NCBI GenBank assembly: GCA_019614645.1
Contig: JABWDB010000004.1
Coordinates: forward strand, 24,180,001-24,244,000
DNA length: 64,000 nucleotides
Direction of reading: 5' to 3'
Origin: Stratiolaelaps scimitus
Taxonomy: Eukaryota > Arthropoda > Arachnida > Mesostigmata > Laelapidae
Numbering within the stretch: position 1 is the first letter of the stretch; every line of letters starts with the position of its first letter. This document shows, piece by piece, positions 24,180 to 36,239 of the stretch. A program made the translations under genes and the position numbers. Under the pieces are notes generated by a model. The model had not been told where the DNA came from and ran no database searches. It was given only the letters and a program-made list of their open reading frames with translations.

Positions 24180-26850
24180 AGGTAGTATGTTGTATTCAGA
24201 TACCATCTCTAAGTGTCGCATTTCCTCTATCTCCCTTCGGGGCAAGGGCATCGGCCCGTCATTGCACGGGCCGTACATCGTACGGCAAGGTGAAGTATTT
24301 ATCGTGTTCCGCGGCACCGATGAGCTCTGCCACTGCCTCTGCATAAGGCAGGATCTAGTCCCAACGCTGGGAGGCAGGGCGACAGGAGACGGCCAGTCGA
24401 GTCAACCTTCCGCCCTAGCGGTTGCACCTTTCCTAGTTGGAACACTGTGGATAAAAATGATTTGTACAAAAAAAATGTCTAGCCGCAGGCGACTCAGGCG
24501 ACCTCACATAAATTGCATCGCTGTCACTGCTAGGGAGCAGCAGCAGCAGCAGCGGACCCTTCCGATGACAGGCAGTGCCACCGGTCGGGAGCCACCCTTC
24601 TAGTTGAAGGGCCCCCATGGGGGTTCAAGACCTTTTCCTACCGAGAAGGGAAGCGAGGCGCGTGAGAGAATTCACTTTATATTCTTCTGTCTCATAAATT
24701 TCCACGAATACCGGAACTATAACCGGAGCGCCTTTTTTCTTCCCGTGCGCCTGCTTCGAGAGTTCAGCCAATCTTATTAGCAACGTGCATAAAAACAGAG
24801 CGACGACATACAGGGCAACCATACAATAGAACTTGTTTCGCTCGAGTCATAGGCGACTGGAAGCAAACAGGTGTATGTATACCTATAAATTCGTGGAATC
24901 TCAGTGACCATATGTGATAAGGATACCTAAGGTTAGGATCCTGTTTCTGTTTGAACGATTGCCTTTTTTTCTGGGGGTAGCTGTAATACCTGGCGCACAT
25001 CGATTTTCACGTTTAAGGTATTCGCCGAAGAAGCGTCCTGCATCTACGAAACAAGGCATCCGCCTCTTGACTACGTCCAAGTGACCAGTACTGATGCTCA
25101 CAGTAATTCAGTTGGTGAACGGCCAACTGATCGGGCGAAGTGTGCCTATGCGCGATATTAACAGTAGGTCATAGAAATTGATCATTCATCGGGCATGCTG
25201 ATGAAAGAAGCTCGCTGGACCAACCGTAGCACCAGTATCGTCTATCAAAAATTGTTATCTGAACAGTGCCTGTCACATCCAGCAGAATCTCACTGCATGT
25301 CGACACGACAAATTTTGCTAAGAAGCATCATCGAGTATGGGTGCTGAGCGGGAGTTAGTCCTTGCAAAAAAAAAAACACAACGAAAACATGGTACACTCA
25401 CTCTTAACTCAAACAAATGACAATCTACCTAGAGCAGTATGCTTATTTACAGAGAAACTAAGCTACGCATACTCGAGCGTCTGGAAGTCTGCGACGGTGT
25501 ACTGGCATTTAGCGGACAACTTCGTCCAATGAGCAGAACTTCCTTGAAGCAAAAATGTTTTCTTCGCCAAACGTCCTCTGTGGCTGGTACTGACATACGA
25601 AAAACGAGCAGCGCTTAAACAGCGATTTATATTCCGGTTCGTCCAACACCGAAGCGACCCTCTCAAGCATAGCGAGGCAATGGAATAGAGAGCGGTAGAT
25701 GGCAGGCACCTGTAGGACACCACAACAATAGTAGTAGACAGGAGGAGGTTGACCCAGCCAGCAAATTGCAGCAGACGAGAGAGGAACGATAGCCAAGACC
25801 CAGGGCCGGGGCCGACTTAAGCGTTTGACGCAGAGCTCCCCTGTTATACTACACTAGGCAGCTGTGCTGGCCATCCAACCGACGTACCCGAAGCTTTTGC
25901 CAAGATATTATATCTCAGAAGATCATTCCGCTGGACAGATGTGAATTACTGCATGCGGGCAGAAATTCATAGTGAATTTTTAGGCCCATGACAAGGATCG
26001 ACTTTTGCTCACATAGTGACGCATTAAACACTGATGGATTCGCTTGTGATGTTTTATATACGTTGTGTGGAATACAGATATGTGAAACACCACGGTATTG
26101 TTTATTATTATTTACATTATTTAGCTATTATACTACGCATTATTTCAGATAAATACAATGATTGTAATACAAGGTAACATAATCGAGTTACTGATGCTCC
26201 TAGACCCATAGGCATACATACGCACACCTGTCATAACAATGTATCACCTATAACACTATATGCATATATGTTTCGCCTGGCCAGTTATAGTGCCACACGT
26301 GCACGCTGTTATATTGCGCTTGCCAAAACTTAGAGTAAAAGCAACAGCAGTATCTGGTAGTGGTCATGTGTCAGCTGGTCAATTGTCGCAGCCAACCGCA
26401 GCAGGTCCCAAGTACAACGTCCGTTTGCCATTTGAGCAAATGCCAGTATAAAACAACAACGATAGCAACATCAGGGTCAACATAGGCATAACTCATTTGG
26501 CTGACTCTCAATATGTCTTGCATGGCACTACATTGCCCTCTATGCACATACGTATAATAAATACGCACTACAGCAGATATCAGCTTCGACGACACGAGCA
26601 GCAGCCGCGCAGAAAGTCCTGCCGTCGGCGCGATGGATGCCCACCGTGCCTCGCAACCGATCCTGTGAGGCTACCGGGAATTGTAGGACGCCGTATGCTA
26701 GGGATAAATAGCATAGGAAAGCCGCATAGCTTGCTGCCGCATAGGATCAGTCCTTTCTATTGGCCTGTTCGATAGCTAGCCTGTCTGTGACCTCGAAAAG
26801 AGGAGCTTCGGAGGAGCAGCAGCAGACGACCTTGCGTGGTGTCCGCAGAC
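24180..26850. other. No supported gene
   Basis: Overlapping open frames at 24187-24620 come from GC-richer DNA with (GCA)n. A run of 10 A lies at about 25368-25377. A weak poly-Ile/Tyr frame and low-complexity tracts are the only other content. Confidence 0.35.
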
Positions 26851-26871
26851 GACGCAAACGACGTCCTCGCC

Positions 26872-26925
26872 TATAAAAGCAGACCCCTGAACCAGCGTCG
26901 GCCAAAGGCAAAGAACTATAAGATG
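26872..26925 (+). promoter_or_regulatory. TATA promoter with short leader and ATG
   Basis: TATAAAAG at 26872-26879 lies in a GC-rich context, 44 bases before an ATG at 26923. After 10 codons that ATG meets a donor-like C|GTAAGG (26953). The layout (TATA, short leader, tiny first coding exon) is common for small secreted arthropod proteins. No initiator consensus is obvious. Confidence 0.4.
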
Positions 26926-27248
26926 GAACGAGCCATTGGCCATCCGGCCAGCGTAAGGAAGACGGAAGGCCGACTCGACCGGTAGCTATAGGTAAACAGA
27001 CACGGGACGCAAAAGGTGCGAGGGAGGAAAAAAACGCGGACCGGGCCGTAGCGAGGTAAAAGCCAGATCATTGTGCAGTAGCAGCAGCCTCGACAGCAAC
27101 AGAGACGACTCTGCCCCTGGTGCTGCTGCTGCCGCTGCTAACAGACGAGGACATTTACGAGCACGTGCGTCAGCTTCGTCGACGACGTCGACAGCGTCAA
27201 TACCGTCCACTAACGCCACTATCGACACGATCGTCAAAAGCTGGCTAG
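26923..27248 (+). CDS. Speculative small secreted peptide precursor, two exons
   Basis: Exon 1 (26923-26952) encodes MERAIGHPAS and ends at GTAAGG. A phase-0 junction to 27105 (after CAACAGAG, a poor acceptor) gives a Leu-rich stretch LPLVLLLPLL like a signal-peptide core. An acidic segment and a run of five Arg follow, ending at TAG 27246-27248. Such a layout recalls a neuropeptide precursor cleaved at basic residues. The Leu run, however, comes from a CTG repeat that is open in all three frames, so chance is a real alternative. Confidence 0.15.
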
Positions 27249-27249
27249 C

Positions 27250-30200
27250 ACAGAGTTGAGACACTGAACTGTCCTGAATTTTCAAGATAACTCGGCGACC
27301 TTCATCGAGAATAGCCAAGGAGGTACGGCAGACGTAACCTGGGAGATTTAGTTCAAGCGAGAGAATGCGTGTGGCACTTGCTCTTCGTTGCCGTGTGTTT
27401 GCCTTGGAAGCTTTGGGTGTTTTTTCTTTGTTATCTGTATAGTCGTTGTGACAGCTAATGATGATAATGCAAACCTTTTTTTTTCGTTGACCAACCACGA
27501 CTTTGTGGGTGGCAGGTTTATTAAGACAAAATTAAACTTATGATAATGTAAACCTGAGTGCTGTTTACATGCGTTGTGGTATATGCAATTTGAGAACACC
27601 AGCCTTTGATAGGTGATCCGCACTATGAGGGAAATTAAATAAACTGTATCATAATACTATCTATATATGTATATAGTCAGACAAATTTTACCGCACACTT
27701 CGCAGTTTATACACTGTCCACAGATTAGATGCATTTGATAAAAGTAACAGTAATAATAACAAAATCGATTTTCCTGTAATCTTTTGGAGAAGACAATTTT
27801 GATATTCTCTGTATGTTGAGACATGAGAGAAATATATCGTAGGCATGGAGACAGGTTACAAATCACCCGCAGGGTGTCCATAAAATCACGCAATCCTATC
27901 TATTGTGAAAGAGTCCACTAAGCGAACGTTTTTTTATGCTGTGTTGTCTCTTGCTGGAGAAAATTTCGACATCGTGGTAGTATTTATTCCAGATAGACAA
28001 AAACAAAGTTGTAAAATAATGTTGACGACATAACGAAACCTTACGACTACCTTGAAATATCCAAGCACAGTAATTTCACTTTCGTAAAGCAAATAATGTA
28101 TATAGCCACAGTCAACACAACCTTCGGTGAGTTCGCTAGAGAACATAAGAGTAACAATTGTTATACAACAAAAAATTGGAATTCATTAATGGGTAATCTT
28201 GTACCATCCACGGGTAGCGTTCGAGCTAGGATTGCGTTGAATAGCCATTACGGCAGGTTCTTATTTTATATTTTTGCTTCGCATAATGACCATTGTGTAA
28301 TGTTCCTTACCTTGATGCAGTTGCCCGGCGTCCTCTACAACGAATCGTTGTTTTGGCGAAACAATGAACATAATGCTTGTACACCTGCCTTGGACCCAGC
28401 AGTGTCTGCGACGTTTCTGCAATTCCACTGCAACCGACTCCATTCTATAATAGCAACAATACTAAATAGCTGCAGCTAGCGTGTTTGGTCGTCGACGGTA
28501 GGAATCGCCACTCGGCCAACGGCGCCTGCCATCGGCCTCCTCGCCGAAACGCTCCGAAGCTCTGATATGGAACAGGAGAAAAGTACACTGAGTGCGCGAA
28601 AAGGATGAAGCGAAAAAAATGAAAAAGTTGGATCAAACGTTTGTTGTTCCAGATGCGGTAAACGACAGCCGTTTCGAGCTCTCCCGAGCGCTGGGGTCGC
28701 TGCGTGGCGCTTGTCATAAAATGGGAGGGAGGACTGACCATGCCTTAGCGGGAGTTGGGGGCATGGTCCGATGACCCTTATGGGCGTCGTCCTTTTCAGG
28801 GCTGCTGTGGGTACCATAGCAGGCCACAGCAGGCGATCGACAGGACCAGAGCGGGGCAAGGGCAGGGAGGCTAGTGGTGCACAATAAAAATAGTGGCCCA
28901 CTCCTGTTATTATACCGTTGCACCTTTGGAGACACCGCTCGATTCCTTTCGTTTCTTGGTCACTGCTGCTGCTACTGCCCCTGCAACGGCGGCTGCTGTT
29001 GTTGCAGTTTCATGACGATTCGGATGAGACGATTCTAGACCCGAGCAGATGGAGAGGGAAAGCGAACGATCGACGAAATAGAAACAGACGGTTACGGCCG
29101 AGTTCCTCACCTTCGACAAGCGAAGCGCGCTGGCTGTTCAAGTGTGTTCCAGATCGTGACAGGTTACCCTTGCCCGTGAACATGTCTCAATTCACCTGTG
29201 GACGCACTCCCGCAAAGACGTACATGGCAGAGCGTTGTTCCTGGCACGCATTCGCGCCGTGCAAACGGAGCCATGAACGGGACTTGACATTGCGTCCACG
29301 GTCGTGTTGGAAGTAAATACGAATCTCTTTTGGCCGGTCTCAATCATGCATCAGTTATCAGAGCGCTCATCGAAGGCAGAGGTATGATTTGAGTGGACGT
29401 TTTCTTGGACTTCATCGGTCACCGTCCATTCGTTTGTTCTATAGGTATTTTTGCCATGTCATCAATAATAGTGGTCTGAGATGTGCTCTGAGGCGATTCA
29501 GCTAACCAACCGGCCAAGTCGACGCCCGGCCATTTGACTCAGCACTTACGTTGTTTGAGCGTGTTCGATTCAGTCTTTGGCGTCTGTATCATTTGTGAGC
29601 GAACCCTCCCCGGAACCAATCCCCAGCCACGACTCAACAGTAGGCTGTTGTACCAGAAGCACTCGCCGTCTCAAAGCTCGCGGTCCTGCTAGACACTCAT
29701 TTCTACATACAATGAAACCGCTCTAGTGTTTCGATGTTTACTTGATTGCTGATATGATTCTCCTTGCATGAAGGATTTGGAAGCGATGAGAACTATTTTA
29801 TCCGAATGACGTTGTGGCCTATTTTGCTTATTGACACTAATCTCTTGGCTTACCAATGGTGATGGAGTGCCTTGGTCCAACGAGAACGGGATATATTTAC
29901 GAATTTACATACTACTAACAACACGTCGAAGGTGTTGGCATAGGTGTCACGGTAAACCGGCTTTCAGCTTCGTGACAGCCTTCACGTCACTCGCTTAGCA
30001 CGGTCCTCGGATGGGTTTTCTGGTGTTGGCTAGACACACAAGTAGCTATGCTATGAGAGAAACACTGTGAATACAATACTACTATTGCTACTACCGCTGG
30101 CGGTGGTACACGGCGTCGAGACTAGCATCCGGGTCCAGCCCGTAGCGAGAAGCTAAGGTGAACGGTCACCGATGTCACGAAAGAGGATAGACCTATGTAT

Positions 30201-31160
30201 TACCGCTGGGACATTCGCTGGCGCTAATCAGCTGATGCCGCCGTGTTTCTACGCAAATCCCTGATCGCTCTTGTGCACACTCTTGTAGCACACAGACAGA
30301 TTTCGGCGCATTGGAAACACGTCAGCCTAATGAAACGCCTCCGACGGCTCAACTTATCGGGTGGCACGCATATAATCGGTACGAAAGGAAGTTCGTATAA
30401 TCCTATCGACGTTCAATGCTGCCCACAACCGGAGTGCCAACTCTCTACGCAATCCACCGACCACATACGCTCGACTTGGTACTGTGTGATACTTGTACCA
30501 CCGTGGCATTAAGATGCTCTGGGGAAAGATGTGATGCGCATAGCTTTGTGCCATCTACATTTGCTTACGAACAATGCACGTTGTACGAGTCTGTGAGAGC
30601 GTGGTCAGGTTGGCTAGCGTTAGCCCTGCTATGCTGGTGCAGCGACAGCAGCGGGTTGGGCTGCGCGCCGCCCCGAGGCTGGCTCGCTTCCATTCTATGC
30701 CCGCTTGTTCGCTTAGTCGCTTGTACAGTGGCAGCCTTGAGTGCAGCTGAGACTGGTAGCTGCAGTAACAGCAACAGAAACCGTACCAGCCAGGGCCATC
30801 GTCACAGTGGTGGCCTATCCATGCTGGTTGTATGTTTATATGTATATACGTGTCAACGACCCTGTTGAGAGCAATAAACAAGTTACGAGTCGCAGAACTG
30901 GAGTAGCGCGCGCGCGGCAAAGCCGGCACGGACGACACAGTCTCCTTGTTTCGTTCAGCGGCCGACTAGGCTAGCAAACATGGACATTTCCTACAGCCTA
31001 CTTGTATACTTGGTCTGGTCGAGCTGGCCGAGGGGTACGCCGCAGGGTACACCAGTGTACGCGAAGGGTATGCCCAAAAACCACCAGCCGATGTACTTCT
31101 ATTTTTCTTTGATCCTGGATGTGTTGTGACTTGTTCTATGCTTCGGGACTACGTTCGTAC
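27250..31160. other. No supported gene
   Basis: Several overlapping frames of 60-150 codons occur on both strands (28096-28901, 30416-30938) with no splice or domain support. Composition varies from AT-rich (27.5-28.2 kb) to GC-richer (28.5-31 kb). Confidence 0.35.
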
Positions 31161-31164
31161 TTCT

Positions 31165-31290
31165 TCAAACCATATGTATCCTGCGGGATTCGAACCATAT
31201 GCCCTAGGTTCTACGTCCTCGGCGCTACCCCCACGACGTCCCGCTTGGGACCAGCCGACGTACTGAAGCGACCGACTGTGCTCAGTGACA
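31165..31290 (-). repeat. tRNA-derived (SINE-like) element
   Basis: On the minus strand GGTTCGAATCCCG is a perfect B box, preceded by GGGCATATG. The copy at 61.5 kb carries the same CATATGG next to GGATTCGAATCCCG. A-box resemblance is weak and the T-arm pairs only partly, so this is not a working tRNA. Boundaries are approximate. Confidence 0.4.
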
Positions 31291-32000
31291 GGACAACCTT
31301 AGTTCGTGGTGCCTATGTTGCTGTCACTGCTACTGCCAGCGGTACAGGTGTCCTATAATGGAAGTAGACAGAAGTTCTTCAGTAGAATTCAGGTACGATT
31401 TTGCCTCACCATGCATATGACTGAGCCACCATCTACAAGACCCGCACTAATCACACTGACACAGAAAGAACTACGGTGGCCAGTGGGAAAGTGAACGCTG
31501 TTGATGGCTATTTCGAAGGCGGTCAATTTATCCCTGTGACATATTGACGTACCCCGTGACGAGTGCGTTCTACTTAATTAGTACTACTACTACAGCTGCT
31601 CTGCTGATAATCTAAATGAGCTACAAAAATTTAGACAAAACTGCTTCCTGCTGGCTTACAGTGGGAAACACGCCAGAAGGGACAATGGCAAGTCGCTAGC
31701 TTTAATAAAACCAATTAATTCTCTCGCGCAGCAGATGGTGATGGTGTCACAGATACGGAAACGCTGCTCAGTTTGTCAACATCGCGACCGCTACGACGTG
31801 CTGCCACGTAGAATAGTATAATTTGTTCACATGCCATATGGAAAACAGAAGGAATATACAGAAATCCCCGAAGCTGAATAGTATACAGTAAATACTTTCA
31901 TGTTATTATATTATTGCTTGCCCTGGGACCTTTTATGGCCAGCGAGAGATTCGTTGTATTATACATGTGAGTGTGGGTGCTACATTAGTACTCAATCTGA

Positions 32001-32464
32001 TGCAAATTCAGATGGCCGAACGAACATCAAACGGACCGGAGGGATCTTGGTACTCTGCACCGTCTGATCGAGTATGGAGCGGGCAGTAATGCACCGCGCT
32101 TTCATCTACCTCCCCGAATTGAAGTTACTCTGAAGGTGCTTTATGGAAGAAGTTTCACGACTGAGGAGTTGCGAGCCTCGAAAACGGCGAGGATGTGTTG
32201 TACGGCGCTGGGTCACACAGCGATGACGAGGAGCGAAAACCATTTATCATACCACACGTAGTTATACACACGAACGATTCGGGAGACGACACTAAATTTG
32301 TCTCGATTCAAGGACCCCAGCTGTGGTCTCAACGTTTCACTGTCCATGCAGGGCGATTCCATTTATTTGCAGGAGCGGAACTTGTTGTCGGCAAGGTAGA
32401 TAAGCATCCACGGGCGGAACGCTTGGACCGCGTCACCCCGAGGGCCACCAACTGCTCTCAGTAG
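32001..32464 (+). pseudogene. Coding-like region in two overlapping frames
   Basis: One frame is open from 32001 to TAG 32259-32261 (86 codons, including IEYGAGSNAPRFHLPPRIEV). A second frame is open from 32165 to TAG 32462-32464 (99 codons, including SHSDDEERKPFIIPHVVIHT). Both have balanced, protein-like composition and neither starts with ATG. They would read as one product if a frameshift or small intron lay between about 32165 and 32200. A possible donor AAG|GTAGAT ends the second near 32396. No family is recognised. A decayed gene or unannotated exon is the simplest reading. Confidence 0.25.
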
Positions 32465-32599
32465 TGCATAAATATCCACCCATCAGCATACCCAGCGAAT
32501 GGTGTATACCTGAATAACCTTGCTGATACGAACAGACCTAGGCTTGCGAAGGATTCCATAAAAAAAAATGCTAAATACTGCTGTTGTTTAGTGTTTCTG

Positions 32600-34730
32600 T
32601 TTGATTGTGTTGGAATTGTCTGTTGATGCTGCTGCGGCTGCTGTTGCTGGAAATCGAACGAGGGAATACATTAGTCTTCATTGACTCAAATTGCAAAGAA
32701 GACACCACAGCAAAAAATCATCCTCGATGTCCACCTAAGCTACAAGCGCCCTTTTATCTGGGCCGCGCCCATCAAACTTGTCACTGAATAATGTCCACGT
32801 TGCAAATCCAGCTATGTTCGCATAGGTGTTCGCACGTGTCAACATTTCGATTGACGGTCACGAGTCAAGCACATTCGGTGCGCACCCCGAAGATAACGGC
32901 ATCGAACGTGACACGAAAACAGTTACGATAAGGGAAATGCACACGCAATCTAGTTATTCATGCATCTGTTACATCTCAGGTGTTATATTTAACATCCGCA
33001 AGATATTTCTTGCCTGCTTTGACTTCTGTTCAAAGAGTCCAAGGATGAGCGGGCATCGGACAAAGCTCCGACCCGACTACGCCCTCGACAGCACCCCTTA
33101 TGAACGTCCCCGTGCGGACGGCTCAGACCACTCTCCCCTCTGAGCGAGAAGAGTGTCGTTTTCACCAGTGCGCGTCTTTTCCGTAGCCTCTCTAGCTGCA
33201 ATCGCTCTCTCCCCTTGGCGTTATGCCCCCTGCGAAATTGTGAGACGACTCGCTGATCATTCCCTTGGGTCCACAACTCACTGTCGGGTCAGTCTATGTT
33301 ATAATGAATGTATTTGATCAGAGAGTCAAAGTGGCGGACGACGGCAGCGACACCCAGCGCTCTGCTGGAATGAAAGCGCGCGATAAATTAATTGCTCTGT
33401 GTAGCGTCCGTCCGTTCTCGTCGAGTCGCTGCTTCGGCTATTGCTGACGACGCGACTGCTGTCAGCGGTGCTGTTGCCGGCGCCGGGAGACTGAGCCGGC
33501 GTAGTGGGTTGTCTATGATGATGAATTAATCCCCACGGGGGTATTATTATGATTTTTCGCCGTTATGATTATTATGATTATTTTTATGACTATTATTCCC
33601 ACGCTTGCTGCTGTGTACAACTACTGCTATTATTCATTCGATAATTCATTCACCCGCTGTTGACCTCCGTGAGAGGCAGGAGGCCTTATTTTGTTGGATG
33701 GCACAGGCTGGGTGCCGTGCTGCACAAAGTCGCTTAGCAGAGGGTGTAATTGCGACTACGTAACTGCTGCTGCTGGAGCGAACTCGTGGAATACCTCGCT
33801 GGAGAGATAACACGGCCTTTGTTCAGGACGGAAACGTGAAAACGAGTTGAAGTCCTATAGTCCTTAATTGAAATTAGCCTGCATAGGCGACAGGGGGCCT
33901 GACGGGATAGAGTTTGAGGAATAATACTCGGCAAAATTCCTCAGGACGTTTTTACAATTTCACAAACTGATTAGCACGTCAAACCATGAAGCATACAGCG
34001 CGTGAACGCTTGTACATGGATAAGAGATCTGTTGTAATACTTGTTAGTACGAGGGCCACTTTGACGTGAGTTGCTCTGTTATAAACATCACGTTTATGAG
34101 GTGCAGCAGACGCGTTTCTACTGATTCAAACAAGATATTAATGATCTGGTATCTTATTAAACCTTGCAATTTCTTTCAATTCAAGGGACACCTGTCCACA
34201 CTGTTGTGAGACTCACTATTGGAAATGTACGCTCTGCCCAGCGAAGCAGTTTGTTACCCATGTATTCCGATATGGACGCGGATCGAGGGAGAGCGTTCAC
34301 CGGGCTCCCGCGCTCTTGATTGTCCCCTCGCCGCAGAATAAAAAGGTCACTTGGGGCGCACCGTTAGCGTACACGAGATAGCATAACAGTTTTTGGGCTG
34401 GAAAAAGTGCATTTGAAATCGGATTCCGATTAGAGCTAGGTCGTCTTGCGAACCCTCGGAATTAGTAGGGCGGGGAAACTTTGGAGGGCGAACCTCCCTA
34501 AGCGGGAACATTGGCTCGGAATTGGATTTTCGAGGGACTGAAACAACGGTCAAAGTAAATTCGCAATAGGTACGAGGTTTTTTTTTTAATTATAAATAAC
34601 AAAATGTTAGAATACATCGGCATGCCTGCCAGACATACCGGTCACTATGAGTCGATTAATACCTGAAATTGGAAGGTTTAAGCTAAAAAATTGAATTCAG
34701 GTTCTCAGGTTCTATCCAGGTTAGGCATAC
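32600..34730. other. No supported gene
   Basis: (TTA)/(ATG)-type low complexity lies at 33540-33600, and a GC-richer patch near 33320-33470 has a 60-codon frame of no clear identity. Confidence 0.35.
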
Positions 34731-34735
34731 AAATA

Positions 34736-34862
34736 GGTCAAATTAAATCGGAAATAGGACAAATTAAACAAATTAAAAATTTTAACAAACAAACAAATTA
34801 AATTGGAAACCGGACAGATTGAACTGGAAATGGAACAAATTAAATAAGAAATGGGGCACAAT
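34736..34862. repeat. Degenerate 21-base tandem repeat
   Basis: Imperfect repeats of a unit near CAAATTAAATTGGAAATGGGA. Because the unit is 21 bases, every copy in one frame encodes a heptad such as QIKLEIG, the pattern of a coiled coil. The frame is broken between copies, so it is either a decayed coding repeat or a coincidental minisatellite. Confidence 0.6.
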
Positions 34863-34869
34863 TATTAAA

Positions 34870-36130
34870 TATCTGTCCTGGGACACCATTTTAAGGAGTG
34901 ATTGAGTTGTCACCTGCGCGTCCTGTCCTGGACCCATTTATTCATGATGAGGGTTAGATTTCCGAGTCATATTATCGTTAGAGGCTTTTGTTATTGATTG
35001 TGGACATACCTGCGATTAGTCTATCGTCTTCCTGGAAATTTGAACTGTCCACGTGGTCTTAGTAGAGCAATTATTATACAAGTAATTAATGTAACTCCCC
35101 AATGTCGTCAGGTTCTATCATTAGCAAGAGTTCAGAGAAGCGATAGACCGACTGTTCCCCAGTAGAGATTGTGGAACTATTATATGAAATCGATAAAAAC
35201 AGTTATAGCAATTCATTGTATAACGACTAATTACAATTCGCATAAGAATGAGAAACACAAATCTATGCGAGTATGATTAATCATATATTATACTTAAGTT
35301 CTCACCGAATTCCGATCATGTTCCACAAAAACTCTCACTTGTTGTGAAAGGCCTCTTCCGCTGAGCAGGGCTTGCTCGATTCCCTTTCTATCTATCTAGG
35401 TTGGCTGCCAAGCGCGCGGTCCGATGTTTGTGTGTCCTAGAGCCTGTCCACGTCGTTCGCATGTGCATGCGGTTGCTTATGTAATGAATATTTAGTACGT
35501 TTAAATCGTGATGTTAATGACATTAATAATATATATTAATGAGGTTCGTCCAGTTCGGCCTTAGCCAGTCAGGCAAGTTCGTCGTCGACTGGCCGAGTCG
35601 ACGGCCGTTCGTGCCAGGAGTCAGTCGATGGCACGTGAGGGCGCGAACCAGCATCCGAGGTCTAGCAGGGGTGCGAGCCCAGACCTTCGAGCTGATTCGA
35701 TTTCGCTGTCTGTTTCATGTATAGGTAGGGCCGTTCGGGCAGTCAGCAGTGACCTCGGGGGCAATATCCCCCAATTGCCAACGGCATAACAGCTCACCCC
35801 CGGGGCTCTCCATCTCGCTTCCTGCGTCGTCGTCTCTATCGCTTTCTCTCTCGGGCTCCATCGAATCCCTCAGGTTTCGCCCGTCATCGCCCAGTTCTCA
35901 TTGGGGTTCCAGCCGCTGCCGCTGGTGTCTGACTACCGCACGAGTCATTTGCCGCCTGGTTGGCTTCAAGTATTTACTCCATCTCGCCACGCGCCACACA
36001 GAGACCATGGAGCCATGCCTCTGACATATTAACTACCACGCGACAGCGTCGGCCCCGACCGCAACTTACTAACCACTAAACAACACGGCTGCGGGCCTCG
36101 CTGTTGCCACAGAGGCACCCGCCATCGCCA
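34870..36130. other. No supported gene
   Basis: AT-rich to 35.5 kb, then GC-richer with CT-rich low complexity near 35830-35860. Nothing recognised. Confidence 0.35.
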
Positions 36131-36142
36131 CAACCGACTCAC

Positions 36143-36221
36143 CTGCGAGAAGAAATATCCCTCCGGATGTAAGCACAGAAAGAGTGCTTGCAAATAAGAC
36201 AAATAAAAACGCTTGCGATTC
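36143..36221 (-). CDS. Candidate internal exon encoding a transmembrane segment
   Basis: The 79-base interval runs from an acceptor TTCACCCGGCAG (AG at 36223-36222) to a perfect donor CAG|GTGAGT (36142). It encodes ESQAFLFVLFASTLSVLTSG and GIFLLA, a single hydrophobic span. The frame is closed by a stop only 33 bases further upstream, which fits an exon bounded by these sites. No neighbouring exon was found, so the gene is unidentified. Confidence 0.3.
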
Positions 36222-36239
36222 CTGCCGGGTGAACGACTC

